NCBI RefSeq assembly: GCF_011304355.1
Contig: NZ_CP049888.1
Coordinates: 992,001-1,056,000 of the forward strand
DNA from: Weissella coleopterorum
GTDB taxonomy: Bacteria > Bacillota > Bacilli > Lactobacillales > Lactobacillaceae
Length of the DNA: 64,000 nt
Reading direction: 5' to 3'
Shown here: in pieces, positions 17,732-26,485 of the stretch
Numbering within the stretch: position 1 is the stretch's first letter
Layout of the letters: the number at the start of each line of letters is the position of its first letter
The notes under the pieces: model-generated
What the model was told of the DNA's origin: nothing
Seen by the model: the letters and a program-made list of their open reading frames with translations, nothing else
Databases searched by the model: none
Made by a program: the position numbers and the translations under genes

Positions 17732-18432
17732 TCAAATAAACATTAAACATCCGCTGAAAATTAAAAATCCATATAGCTATTTATTTAATGTTTCTATGTT
17801 AATATGACTTAACTTTTTTCCAAAATAAAAATTACCAAAGCAACGCCTGGCAATAATAAAATTAAATCTAAGCCCACGCGAAGATTCCAAAGACCGGATA
17901 ATCCTTGACCTAAAACAATAATTAAGCCAATAATTCCAAAATATGTCTGTAAATTTGCTCGCAAATATTGAGTTGGCCATTTAGCCAATTGACCATAAAT
18001 GGCAATTGGTACGCCATGCGTATTAATTGCGCCACCCATAAATCCAGAAAATAAGCCTGCCACAAAAACTGGAAGCTTAAATCTTGATTTTTGTCGTGGT
18101 TTAAGCTTAATCAAGTTTAAAATGGCATACATAATTAAGAAAATGCCAACTAAATACTTCAACATTAGCGTATTACCTAATTTTAAGAACATCAAGCCAA
18201 AAGGAACGCCTATAATCGCCCCGCTAACCAGTTTGATAATTAGTTTAAGGTCGATATAACGATAATTTTTAACCACAGCTGGTGCTGCCAATCCAAGCCC
18301 TAAAATCCCAATCAATGCGACTGCATCGTTTGAATTAAAAGATAATGGCGTTGTCACTAATGCTTCACCAAAGCCAAAAATATAGCGGGTTGCCGCACCA
18401 ATTAAAAATATTATATATGCAGTTAAACTCAT
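17732..18432 (-). pseudogene. TauE/SafE-family membrane permease with broken 3' end
   Basis: The first 200 residues are a normal TauE/SafE permease with six to seven helices (family motif region GLFSGFMGGAINTHGVPIAIYG). Near 17813 the frame runs into a stop after LVIFILEKS, but the expected sequence continues in another frame as GKKLSHINIETLNK, indicating a net one-base deletion or two-base insertion in a T-rich tract. This second frame then meets a TAG and continues with a family-like last helix to a TGA at 17732-17734. The joined length of about 233 residues is normal for the family. Family members export sulphite or organosulphur anions. Two lesions make it a probable pseudogene, though a truncated protein is still possible. 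Confidence 0.7.
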
Positions 18433-18636
18433 TTATATTTACCCCTTAAAAAACTTCCCAACACGTCTATCAATATCATATCGTATTCTGCCCGCTCTGC
18501 TTTAAATCATGCTAGTTTTTAATTAAATTTTATTTTTCATCTTTATAAATATTTACCACAAGTATCAAAAAACTTTATAAAAAGAACCATCATTTTCTTT
18601 TAGTTTATCTTACCATGTTATATCACAATCTAAATA

Positions 18637-18843
18637 CTATAAGCAATATTTGTAATAGATTGTTTTAACTTGCCTTAGCCCACTATCAATAACAGAAATG
18701 ATAACTAAAAACATTCCCCCAATAAAACCAAACGTCGCTATTTCATGAACTTTTAATAGATTTCCTATGGCCAGCGGGATAATAGTCACCAAGATACTAA
18801 TCCCCGCACCAACAAAACCTAAAAACAGTACTTTTTGATTCAA
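18637..18843 (-). CDS. Small two-helix membrane protein, possibly a remnant
   Basis: The frame from a TTG at 18843 encodes 68 residues with two strongly hydrophobic helices and a basic tail. The frame is open for about 16 further codons upstream (ending in NPGKATTRY) but contains no start codon before a stop, and no ribosome site precedes the TTG. This suggests a decayed gene. I recognise no family. Confidence 0.35.
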   Translation of the reverse strand: MNQKVLFLGFVGAGISILVTIIPLAIGNLLKVHEIATFGFIGGMFLVIISVIDSGLRQVKTIYYKYCL

Positions 18844-19082
18844 GTATCGAGTTGTCGCCTTACCTGGATTAATCTTATCTAGATAGTCCCCATTTTTTTC
18901 ATACGTAAACTCAAATTATATGTATCAATTAGAATTTTTCCCGTTTTTTGTCACAAATGTTTACATTTTTCGGCGAATTAATGTATCCGCTTTCTTGACG
19001 ATGTTTTTTAATCCTTTATTTTACGGTGTGAAGATTCTCTCAAACCCCTCAAAATGGCCAAATAGCGCCTTCATTTCAGCAA

Positions 19083-19136
19083 TAAAAAAAGAATAATAAT
19101 TAGCAAACCTGAACGGTCGTTAACATATTATTCTTA
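19083..19136 (-). terminator. Terminator downstream of the MFS gene
   Basis: AAGAATAATA and TATTATTCTT pair across a loop of about 27 bases; read on the minus strand a run of T follows. It lies about 125 bases after the MFS stop. The gap 18844-19260 holds this hairpin, the palindrome at 19169-19200 and no supported gene. Confidence 0.55.
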
Positions 19137-19168
19137 CCATATAAAAATTATAATATTAGATTTTTTAT

Positions 19169-19200
19169 TAATAGTTGTATATATACATATACAACTATTA
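19169..19200. repeat. Perfect 14-bp inverted repeat
   Basis: TAATAGTTGTATAT is repeated in reverse complement after a four-base centre. There is no T run on the strand of the upstream gene, so it is not a classical terminator for the MFS gene, although a T run precedes it on the plus strand. Confidence 0.7.
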
Positions 19201-19260
19201 TTTAAAGTCTCAACCTTTGATCTAAAGGTTCCCTAGAAATCAATTAATTATGCCTAAAAA

Positions 19261-20433
19261 TTAAAGTGTATTTTGGCGACTTAAATATAAAGTCAATAAA
19301 ATACTAAGAGCCACCATAATAATTCCAAAAATTGGTGTCGCAATTAAGCCAATTTTAGATACCGTTTGTCCACCCAATAGTGAACCTAAGGTAATTCCAA
19401 TATTAAATGCTGAGATGTTTAAGGCTGATGCAATTGAAATATCATTAGGCGTATACTTCTCGGCCATTTGAACAATGTATAATTGCAATCCCGGCACATT
19501 CATAAAGGCAAACAAACCAAGCAACATCACATTGAATAATCCCAACCAATGATTCCCCATTAGTAATAAGAATAAAATTAACGTAATTAAAAGGCCCAAA
19601 AACATCTTAACCAACGTTGGTAAAATATTTTGATTGGCAAACCGGCCACCGATCGTATTTCCCACAGCCACCATCAACCCATAAATCACCAAAATCAGTA
19701 CAATCGCATTTGAACTCCAGTGCATCATATTCTGTAAAATGGGCGTGATAAAAGTATAAACCGTAAAGGTCGCACCATAACCTAATGCCGTAATCAACAA
19801 TGCCATGAGAATAAACTTATTTTTTAAGACCCGAACAACTCCCATGAAACTGGTTTTCTTACCCCGTGGCAAATCATTTGGAATTAAGAAGTAGTTGGCA
19901 ATTAACCCGAAAACACCAATTAACGCAATAAAATAAAATGACACATGCCAAGTGCTGATCTGTCCAATAAAGGTCCCCAATGGAACCCCCGTTACAGTCG
20001 CTACCGTTAGGCCGGTAAACATCACAGCAATTGCACTCGCTCGATGGCTTGGTGCCACTACATCCGCAGCAATAATCGAGGCAATTGACATGAATAGACC
20101 ATGCGCCAACGCCGAAACAACCCGCCCGATTAAGACCACGGTAAAATTGGGCGCCGTGGCGACCGTCACATTTCCAATAATAAAAACCAGCATGATGAGT
20201 AGTAGTAAACGTTTTTTGGGCCAATGATTTGTAAGTACCGCTAAAATAGGCGCACCAATCGTAATACCCAACGCATAAATTGAGACAGTTAAACCGGCTA
20301 ACTCCATCGATATCCCAAAGTCTTGCATTAATAACGGCATAAGCCCCACACTAATAAATTCTGTCGATCCAATTGCAAATGCGCTCAAAGCTAAAGCAAA
20401 TAAGATTAAATTGGGATTTGTTTTATTTTCCAT
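19261..20433 (-). CDS. MFS transporter of the DHA1/AraJ type
   Basis: I start at the ATG at 20433 (MENKTNPN), which has a GGGGGA ribosome site; a longer frame to 20466 lacks one. The 390-residue protein has twelve predicted helices and the DHA1 signature region GRVVSALAHGLFMSIASIIAADV. Relatives export drugs, purines, arabinose or sugars; the substrate here is open. It is transcribed away from an HxlR regulator, with a promoter (TTGATT and TATAAT, 16-base spacer) between them, so it is the likely regulated gene. Confidence 0.85.
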   Translation of the reverse strand: MENKTNPNLILFALALSAFAIGSTEFISVGLMPLLMQDFGISMELAGLTVSIYALGITIGAPILAVLTNHWPKKRLLLLIMLVFIIGNVTVATAPNFTVVLIGRVVSALAHGLFMSIASIIAADVVAPSHRASAIAVMFTGLTVATVTGVPLGTFIGQISTWHVSFYFIALIGVFGLIANYFLIPNDLPRGKKTSFMGVVRVLKNKFILMALLITALGYGATFTVYTFITPILQNMMHWSSNAIVLILVIYGLMVAVGNTIGGRFANQNILPTLVKMFLGLLITLILFLLLMGNHWLGLFNVMLLGLFAFMNVPGLQLYIVQMAEKYTPNDISIASALNISAFNIGITLGSLLGGQTVSKIGLIATPIFGIIMVALSILLTLYLSRQNTL

Positions 20434-20475
20434 TTTATTCGTCCCCCATATCAATAAAAATAGCAACGTGATATT

Positions 20476-20503
20476 ATTATAGACGCATATAATCTTTAAT
20501 CAA
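20476..20503 (-). promoter_or_regulatory. Promoter of the MFS gene
   Basis: On the minus strand TTGATT (20503-20498) and TATAAT (20481-20476) are spaced by 16 bases, 43 bases ahead of the start codon. Confidence 0.55.
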
Positions 20504-20524
20504 TTAGGCACAATATTATCTCTT

Positions 20525-20549
20525 AGGTACTTTAAGGTAATGTTAGGTA
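20525..20549. promoter_or_regulatory. Three phased AGGTA repeats, candidate HxlR operator
   Basis: AGGTA occurs at 20525, 20535 and 20545, exactly one helical turn apart, between the divergent promoters and the HxlR start. This is where an autoregulatory or divergent operator would lie. Specific recognition by the neighbouring regulator is inferred. Confidence 0.4.
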
Positions 20550-20571
20550 TGTCCGCAAAGGAGTTCATTTT

Positions 20572-20937
20572 ATGTCTGAAAAAATTTATAACATTGGGGT
20601 TGAAGCCACGATTGAAATCATTGGAGGAAAATGGAAGCCCATTATTCTCTGCCATTTACGTCACCAACCCATGCGCAGCAGTGAACTCTTAAAGGTTATT
20701 CCCAATATTTCGCAGAAAGTTTTAACCACCCAATTACGTGAGTTAGAAAAAAACGAGATTATTAACCGGAAGATTTTTCCAGAACTTCCCCCACATGTTG
20801 AGTACTCCCTCTCAGAATATGGTCAATCATTAAACCAATTACTTGATCTTTTATGTACTTGGGGAGAAGTTAACATTGACCGTCGTTCAACGCGTGGTGA
20901 AGCTGTGACCGTATTAAATCGAGATAATTTAGCCTAG
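20572..20937 (+). CDS. HxlR-family winged-helix regulator
   Basis: The 121-residue protein matches the HxlR family: EIIGGKWKPIILCHLRHQPMRSSELLKVIPNISQKVLTTQLRELE-type helix-turn-helix (shown in part), then a wing (PPHVEYSLSEYG). One cysteine (in ILCH) and another near the end (LLCTWG) might sense electrophiles or oxidants, as in some relatives. AAAGGAG lies upstream of ATG 20572. It is divergent to an MFS pump, the common arrangement for a local regulator. Two terminators follow. Confidence 0.88.
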   Translation: MSEKIYNIGVEATIEIIGGKWKPIILCHLRHQPMRSSELLKVIPNISQKVLTTQLRELEKNEIINRKIFPELPPHVEYSLSEYGQSLNQLLDLLCTWGEVNIDRRSTRGEAVTVLNRDNLA

Positions 20938-20955
20938 TTTAAATAACTTCGCACT

Positions 20956-20989
20956 AAGCCGTGTCGTCTCGTCACGGTTTATTTTTTTA
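20956..20989 (+). terminator. Terminator of the HxlR gene
   Basis: CCGTG pairs with CACGG over a nine-base loop, followed by a run of seven T. Confidence 0.75.
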
Positions 20990-20995
20990 TAAAAA

Positions 20996-21040
20996 AATCG
21001 AAACTAACCGCAAATATTAGCGCTTAGTTTCGATTGTTTT
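20996..21040. terminator. Terminator of the glpF-like gene
   Basis: AATCGAAACTAA pairs with TTAGTTTCGATT around a loop of about 16 bases, with A and T runs at the two sides. Confidence 0.75.
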
Positions 21041-21046
21041 AATAAA

Positions 21047-21759
21047 TTAAATATGTAAAAAGTATTTTACAAATGCTGCTGCACAAGCTGCCCCTACAAA
21101 GGGTGCAATTCCAGGTACAAGCAACGCATATTTCCAGTCGGAATCTGCCTTATTAGCAATTGGTAAAATCCAATGCGCAATACGCGGCCCTAGATCTCGC
21201 GCTAAATTCATCGCGAAACCAGTTGTTCCACCAAGTCCCATTCCAATCGCCCAAACTAGTAAACCAACTCCGATCGCTGGCACACCTTCAGCCTTAATTT
21301 GGACAATTGCCAAAATTCCTGTAATAAAGATAAAAGTTGCAAAAGCTTCAACAAAAAAGTTCCGTGGTAAGTTTCGGATAGCTGGTGAAGTCGTGAAAAT
21401 ATTGCGAATTGTAATTCCATCAATTTTGCCCTCTGAGGCTTTAAACTGATCAGCATACATAATCCAGACAATAATTGAACCAACAATCCCCCAGCTAATT
21501 CTGCTAAGCTATATGGAATAAATGAAGACCAAGGTAAAAGTCCTAAAATACTTTGTGCCAAGGCCATTGCAGGATTCATACAAACCCCACCAAAAATAAA
21601 TAATGCCACTGAAATCCCAAATGCCCAGGTCGTAATCGCAAATAAATGCCCCGAACCATGGTATTTAGTATTATTCAATACTACGTCCGAATGAACGCCA
21701 ACCCCAAAAATAATCATTAAAGCGGTGCTTAAAAACTCAGCTAATAAATTATGAATCAT
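21047..21759 (-). pseudogene. glpF: GlpF/aquaglyceroporin-family channel with a poly-G frameshift
   Basis: Two overlapping frames join into one 237-residue MIP channel. The first half has the NPA motif in GGVCMNPAMALA; the second half has the other half-helix motif as NLARDLGPR. The frame changes in a G5 tract on the minus strand (21492-21488): with six G the protein reads AELAGGIVGSIIVWIMYADQ without interruption, as in intact relatives. In this family such proteins move glycerol, lactic acid or water. It is divergent to an Mga-like regulator and is not next to glpK, which lies near 60 kb. It may be a true mutation, a slippage switch or a sequencing error. Confidence 0.85.
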
Positions 21760-21963
21760 TTTAACTCCCTAAAAATACAAATTCTACAACCTTATTATTA
21801 TATCTCAACTCAAATGGTAAAGTAAATAGTATAATTAGGTTATGTTTTATTCCCCATTAAGCTCTTTATTAAAGTTTTAATGGTAAGTTCTACACTTTCA
21901 CTTGATTTAAATATGAAAATAAATAATAATTATATTTATAACTAGCACCTCAAGGAGAATATA

Positions 21964-23499
21964 ATGCTTGAAGAGTTTAGCACACATTTTGCGGCTGATA
22001 TTTATAGTAACGATATTCATCATCAGGGCGCCATTCTTCAAATTATCTCAGACTACCCACGTGGTCTTGATGTAACTTCAATTCAAGAATATTTTCCGTT
22101 AAGTCGCCGGACCATATATAAATATATTGAAGAAATAAATGCAGTTGCCACCTTGGCTGAAGAAAATAAAACTGATGAAAATATTGATTATGGCGAAATA
22201 AAAAAAGAAAACAATTTATACTACTTCACAGGTAATCGCATCTCTTTTCAACATATTTACAGCAAAATTATTGATGAATCAGTAGCATTAATCATTTGTA
22301 AACAATTATTAGTGACACGAGAAATCAATGTCAAACAATTTTGTTATGACCACTATATTAGTGAAACTGCTCTGCGTCGGAACATCGTTAAATTCAATAA
22401 TTATATGGAGAAGTACGGTCTCTCGATTTTAATTGCCAAAGGCTTTCTATCATTGCATGGAACAGCACCCAAAATTCGTTTTGGTTTAGCTACTTTTTTA
22501 TGGCGGAATTATCGTGGCCTACAGTGGCCTTTCCCTAACGTTTCTCAAAAAAGCATGCGTAATTTAGCTTTACGCATTGGAACCATTTATTCAATTGATT
22601 TTAATCAAGGTAAGTTAATGGAACTCATGTACATCTTAGGCACCAACTTCTCTCAAATCTCAGTTAATAATTTTATTAGCCCAGGTGATATTAGTCAGGA
22701 GATGCTAGACCTACTCATTTTAGATGATCGTGATCAAGAATTTTATGATTATCTCACCAATTTTTTTGGGTTAAACGATACGGAACTATCTTTTATTGTT
22801 CTTTGGTTTAAATCAATGAGTGATGCCTATTCCACTAGTAACCGCGCCCAGATTATTTATGAAAAACTCAAAAAATTGAACCATTCTTTTTACAAAAAGA
22901 ATGTCAAGTATATCATGGCTGTTGAGAGTCGGACTAATACCAAAATTGATTTTAGTACCCCAACCGGGGAACTATTTCTCGCTACCATTATTGCCGGACA
23001 GTTCCATTTGAATTTATTCCACGATTTGAGTTTTACCATTGCAAATATTGATATGGATCACTTTGGTGGTAATATTGAAATTGGATTATTCGAAGGAATT
23101 AAAAATATCACCTTACCCAACAACACTGAACTTGATCCTGGCGAATTAAATACTGCAATCATGTTCAATGCAATGGCTTTTATGCTTATCTTCCCACACC
23201 ATTATTTTGATCCCCAAATTAATATTTTAATTAAGATGGACGCTCCGGCTTATGCGGAACAAATTTTCACATTACACCTGAGAGAAATTTTAGATCCATA
23301 TTTTAATGTTGCGATCTTTAATCAAAAAACTTCAAATCACGTGCAACCTGATCTATTAGTTAGTACCGCTCTCTTTCTGGATGAGTCTATTGATCAAAAA
23401 TATCAAATTTTTGTCAATCCACAATTAAATTCCAGTGATCGTACCAATTTACATAAAATTGTAACCATGATTACTGCAGAAAAAAGAGCAGAAAAATAA
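21964..23499 (+). CDS. Mga/AtxA-like transcriptional regulator
   Basis: The 511-residue protein starts with a helix-turn-helix (QIISDYPRGLDVTSIQEYF and RRTIYKYIEEI) followed by a second winged-helix region (ETALRRNIVKFNNYMEKYGL) and a long, mostly helical middle part. It lacks clear PTS EIIA or EIIB catalytic motifs, but its middle part resembles the PRD-like part of Mga-type regulators. ATG 21964 is preceded by AAGGAG. It is divergent to the glpF-like channel with about 200 bases between them, so it may control that gene. The signal is unknown. Confidence 0.75.
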   Translation: MLEEFSTHFAADIYSNDIHHQGAILQIISDYPRGLDVTSIQEYFPLSRRTIYKYIEEINAVATLAEENKTDENIDYGEIKKENNLYYFTGNRISFQHIYSKIIDESVALIICKQLLVTREINVKQFCYDHYISETALRRNIVKFNNYMEKYGLSILIAKGFLSLHGTAPKIRFGLATFLWRNYRGLQWPFPNVSQKSMRNLALRIGTIYSIDFNQGKLMELMYILGTNFSQISVNNFISPGDISQEMLDLLILDDRDQEFYDYLTNFFGLNDTELSFIVLWFKSMSDAYSTSNRAQIIYEKLKKLNHSFYKKNVKYIMAVESRTNTKIDFSTPTGELFLATIIAGQFHLNLFHDLSFTIANIDMDHFGGNIEIGLFEGIKNITLPNNTELDPGELNTAIMFNAMAFMLIFPHHYFDPQINILIKMDAPAYAEQIFTLHLREILDPYFNVAIFNQKTSNHVQPDLLVSTALFLDESIDQKYQIFVNPQLNSSDRTNLHKIVTMITAEKRAEK

Positions 23500-23500
23500 A

Positions 23501-23533
23501 AATAACCCCAGCAATATAATTGTTGGGGTTATT
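23501..23533. terminator. Bidirectional terminator between the Mga-like gene and the cyclase
   Basis: AATAACCCCA pairs with TGGGGTTATT across a loop of about 13 bases; A and T runs lie on both sides, serving the two convergent genes. Confidence 0.85.
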
Positions 23534-23534
23534 T

Positions 23535-24722
23535 TTATTTAATTTCAATTAATTGATCCTCAATCGTAATTGCACTCTTACCATGTTCCTTTGAATAATA
23601 TAACGCATCATCTGCTCGTTGGTAAATCGTATCAAATTCTAGATCTGCAGCTTTAATAACTGTAATTCCCATCGAAATCGTTAATGTTAAAGTCTGTCCA
23701 TCATATACTATCGGATGACGTTTCACATTCTTAGCCAATACCTTTGATAATGAAGTCACTTCTAGCGTCGTCGCATTATTAATAATAATACCAAATTCTT
23801 CACCACCTAGTCGATAAAAATTACTTTCCAAGCTGGTATTTTCTAAAGTTAATTGAACTTGTGCCGTTACCGACTTTAACACATTATCGCCCGTCGTATG
23901 ACCATAAGTATCGTTGAACGCTTTAAAATTATCAATATCAAACATCAGAAAATAGAATGGCCGTTGATTCAATTGAAATAACTGAAAGGATTTTTCACTT
24001 TCTTGATTAAAAGCTTCTCGATTCCAAATTCCAGTTAAAAAATCTTTCTTCGATGAATCTTCAATTCTCAAATACCGGTCTAAGGCGGATCGTACAAAGT
24101 GATTTAGATAATGCACGATTGTCATTAAAACAATAAACTTAATTAACAAGGCCAAGTATTGATAAATTGCGCCATTATGCACACCCAAAATTAGAATCAA
24201 CCACCAGGAACTACCCCAAATAATCATCCAAAAAACATAAAGATACATATTATTTAATATTTTTTTCCGGTTAGCATTAATATAATAACTACTCAAAACT
24301 ACAATGATTAACCCCAAAATTCCTAACCCCAATTGGACAGAACTAATGCTCTGCTGGGTTAAAAAATAACCCAGCATACCCAATGCTAATAAAGACTCTA
24401 AAATTATTTGCGTTTTATTATCTAACATTAAAATAAAATAATACAGTATCACTAATTGTAAATTAGTCTGTGATAGGAGTAATTTGCCACCACTCATGAT
24501 AATCAGATAGGTCTGAAAGATGATGATCGTTAAAATCGGAATAAAACCGCCAATCAAATGTAGTATTCTTTTTTTTGCAGGGTCCTGCAAATGGCTTCGT
24601 AATGATAAAACTAAAATAAAGTCAACCGCTAAAAGACCCAATACGATTAAAAAATCATGTAACGTATAGTAGGTAAAGACATGACCGATCGCCGACCATA
24701 ATTGATTCAAAAAAATTATCAT
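23535..24722 (-). CDS. Membrane diguanylate cyclase (GGDEF)
   Basis: The 395-residue protein has six to seven N-terminal helices (to about residue 215) and a C-terminal GGDEF domain with FDIDNFKAFNDTYGH and the active-site loop RLGGEEFG. The metal and GTP-binding residues are intact, so it should make c-di-GMP. The RxxD inhibitory site is absent (SLES stands in that place), so no product inhibition by the usual route. The N-terminal region resembles that of the second cyclase at 56.6 kb, which points to paralogy. Two EAL genes lie immediately upstream on the same strand. Confidence 0.92.
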   Translation of the reverse strand: MIIFLNQLWSAIGHVFTYYTLHDFLIVLGLLAVDFILVLSLRSHLQDPAKKRILHLIGGFIPILTIIIFQTYLIIMSGGKLLLSQTNLQLVILYYFILMLDNKTQIILESLLALGMLGYFLTQQSISSVQLGLGILGLIIVVLSSYYINANRKKILNNMYLYVFWMIIWGSSWWLILILGVHNGAIYQYLALLIKFIVLMTIVHYLNHFVRSALDRYLRIEDSSKKDFLTGIWNREAFNQESEKSFQLFQLNQRPFYFLMFDIDNFKAFNDTYGHTTGDNVLKSVTAQVQLTLENTSLESNFYRLGGEEFGIIINNATTLEVTSLSKVLAKNVKRHPIVYDGQTLTLTISMGITVIKAADLEFDTIYQRADDALYYSKEHGKSAITIEDQLIEIK

Positions 24723-24796
24723 TGTCCTTCAAACATATTCCTTTCATAAAGTGCGTAATAAAAACATCGTCACTCAAGTGCAACGATGTTTATTGC

Positions 24797-25528
24797 TTAA
24801 TCAATAATTTTTTTCCGTTCATCAATCAATAATGGAATTGGTAGAATGTCACTTGGCTTAGCAAAAAGATATCCCTGTTGAATCGTAATATTATGATTTT
24901 TCAACCAATCTGATAAGTCTTCTTTTTCAATTCCTTCAATTACAAGATCTAAATGATTATCAATCGTTATGGTATTTAGCAATTGAATCATTAGAGTCAC
25001 TTGTTCATCATCCAAAATATTTCGCACATGCACTAATGACCATTTAATTCGTGTTAAATAGTCTTTAACTAACAAAAAATTACCAATTGAATTGTTACCC
25101 TGTTCCATGTCGTCTAAAGCTATTTTATAACCTAGTTCATGAATGGCCTTGAAGGCTTCCACGTTAATGGCAGTTGAATATTCATACTTTCGATCCGTCG
25201 CTGGATTTTCGGTAATTTCAATAATCAAGCGGTCGCGCAAATCAGGTTTAATCAAGTTCAATAATTGATATGTTCCCGCATATTCAAGTTCCTGTTGATC
25301 TAGATTAAACGAAAAACTACTGTTGGGATTCATTTCAAGAATCTGAGGCAATGCTTGGGCTAAAAAGTCCAAATAGTTTCGATGATGTTCCTCAGTGTTA
25401 GTTGCTTCTTCATATAAGGCCCCTGGAAAACCAGGCACACTATGACTTCTTAGCAATAACTCATATTCATCATATTGATCTTTTGCTAAATTAACGATCT
25501 TCTGACCCATAAAATAAAAATCATACAT
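24797..25528 (-). CDS. EAL-domain c-di-GMP phosphodiesterase, first of a tandem pair
   Basis: This 243-residue protein is a stand-alone EAL domain. Residues for metal and substrate binding are present: ExLxR (ELLLR, Glu23), Asn in FSFNLDQQ, Glu in IIEITE, the DD of IALDDMEQ, Lys in RIKWS, Glu in VIEGIE and QQG near the end. It should hydrolyse c-di-GMP to pGpG. GGGGGA precedes the ATG at 25528. It is cytosolic, lies 74 bases from the cyclase and 56 bases from a paralogue, and all three genes probably form one unit. Confidence 0.92.
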   Translation of the reverse strand: MYDFYFMGQKIVNLAKDQYDEYELLLRSHSVPGFPGALYEEATNTEEHHRNYLDFLAQALPQILEMNPNSSFSFNLDQQELEYAGTYQLLNLIKPDLRDRLIIEITENPATDRKYEYSTAINVEAFKAIHELGYKIALDDMEQGNNSIGNFLLVKDYLTRIKWSLVHVRNILDDEQVTLMIQLLNTITIDNHLDLVIEGIEKEDLSDWLKNHNITIQQGYLFAKPSDILPIPLLIDERKKIID

Positions 25529-25584
25529 TTTTTATATTCCCCCAATTAATAACCGAAATCATTCTACGGCTTAAACGTCCCTAC

Positions 25585-26313
25585 TTAAATTAGCTTGATT
25601 GGCGCCACACCCGCTGGTTTGGCAAACAAGAAGCCTTGTTGATTGGTAATATTATTTTTTACTAACCAATCCGATATTTCCGATGCTTCAATCCCTTCAA
25701 TAACTAATTCCAAATCAAATTGATGGCTCAATTTATTTAAAAATTGAATTAAGCCTTCAATACTAGCATTGGGAATCCGATTTAAAACATGGACATATGA
25801 CCATTTAATTTGATGAATATACGGCATCACCAATAAAATATTTCCGATGGAATTATTTCCTTGTGTTACATCGTCAAGGGATACTCGATACCCAAGAAGA
25901 TTAATATCTCTAATTGCATCAACATTAATAGTCATTGGATAATCTTTATGCCTTTTGAGGGGAGGTAACTCAGTAATTTCAATTGTCAAATTTACACGCA
26001 ACTTTACATCAATTTTACATAAAAATTCTAAAGTTGCATCATACTCTAGTTCTTGTTGATCGAGGTTTAAGCTGAAGTGTTGCCCTGGATTCAATTCTAG
26101 AATATGAATTAATTCACGCTCCAAAAAATCTAGATACTCAAGATGTTTGTCCTCTGAAACCATATATGAAACATATTCTTTTTCCGGAAAACCAGGAACA
26201 CTATGACTACGTAGTAATAATTCGTATTCAGGATCTTCAGATTTTAATAAATTCACTATTTTTTGACCCATAAAATAAAAATCATTCATCTGTACGTACC
26301 AAACTCCAATCAT
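25585..26313 (-). CDS. EAL-domain c-di-GMP phosphodiesterase, second of a tandem pair
   Basis: The 242-residue protein is a close paralogue of the next gene and shares the opening DFYFMGQKIVNL. The same catalytic set is visible: ELLLR, FSLNLDQQE, TIEITE, SLDDVTQ, IKWSYV, VIEGIE and QQGFLFAKP. The DDFG-type loop 6 differs from textbook EAL enzymes in both copies (QGNNS follows DD), so activity should be tested. The ATG at 26289 is an alternative start and would align better with the paralogue. Confidence 0.9.
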   Translation of the reverse strand: MIGVWYVQMNDFYFMGQKIVNLLKSEDPEYELLLRSHSVPGFPEKEYVSYMVSEDKHLEYLDFLERELIHILELNPGQHFSLNLDQQELEYDATLEFLCKIDVKLRVNLTIEITELPPLKRHKDYPMTINVDAIRDINLLGYRVSLDDVTQGNNSIGNILLVMPYIHQIKWSYVHVLNRIPNASIEGLIQFLNKLSHQFDLELVIEGIEASEISDWLVKNNITNQQGFLFAKPAGVAPIKLI

Positions 26314-26485
26314 TAAATATACTATCTAAATTTTAATGGTTATTATACTGTTTGTAAACATTTAAATACCCCTTTAACAAAATATTTAACAAACATAAAT
26401 TTGGAATATTAAAACAACTTCGTTTTAAGGTAAACCTAATTCCATCGTAACAATTTTTAATATTTTTTAATTTAACTTTCTCTTA

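Noticed and set aside
19169-19200. Terminator of the MFS gene
   Set aside because: No T run on the minus strand; a better terminator is present at 19083-19136.
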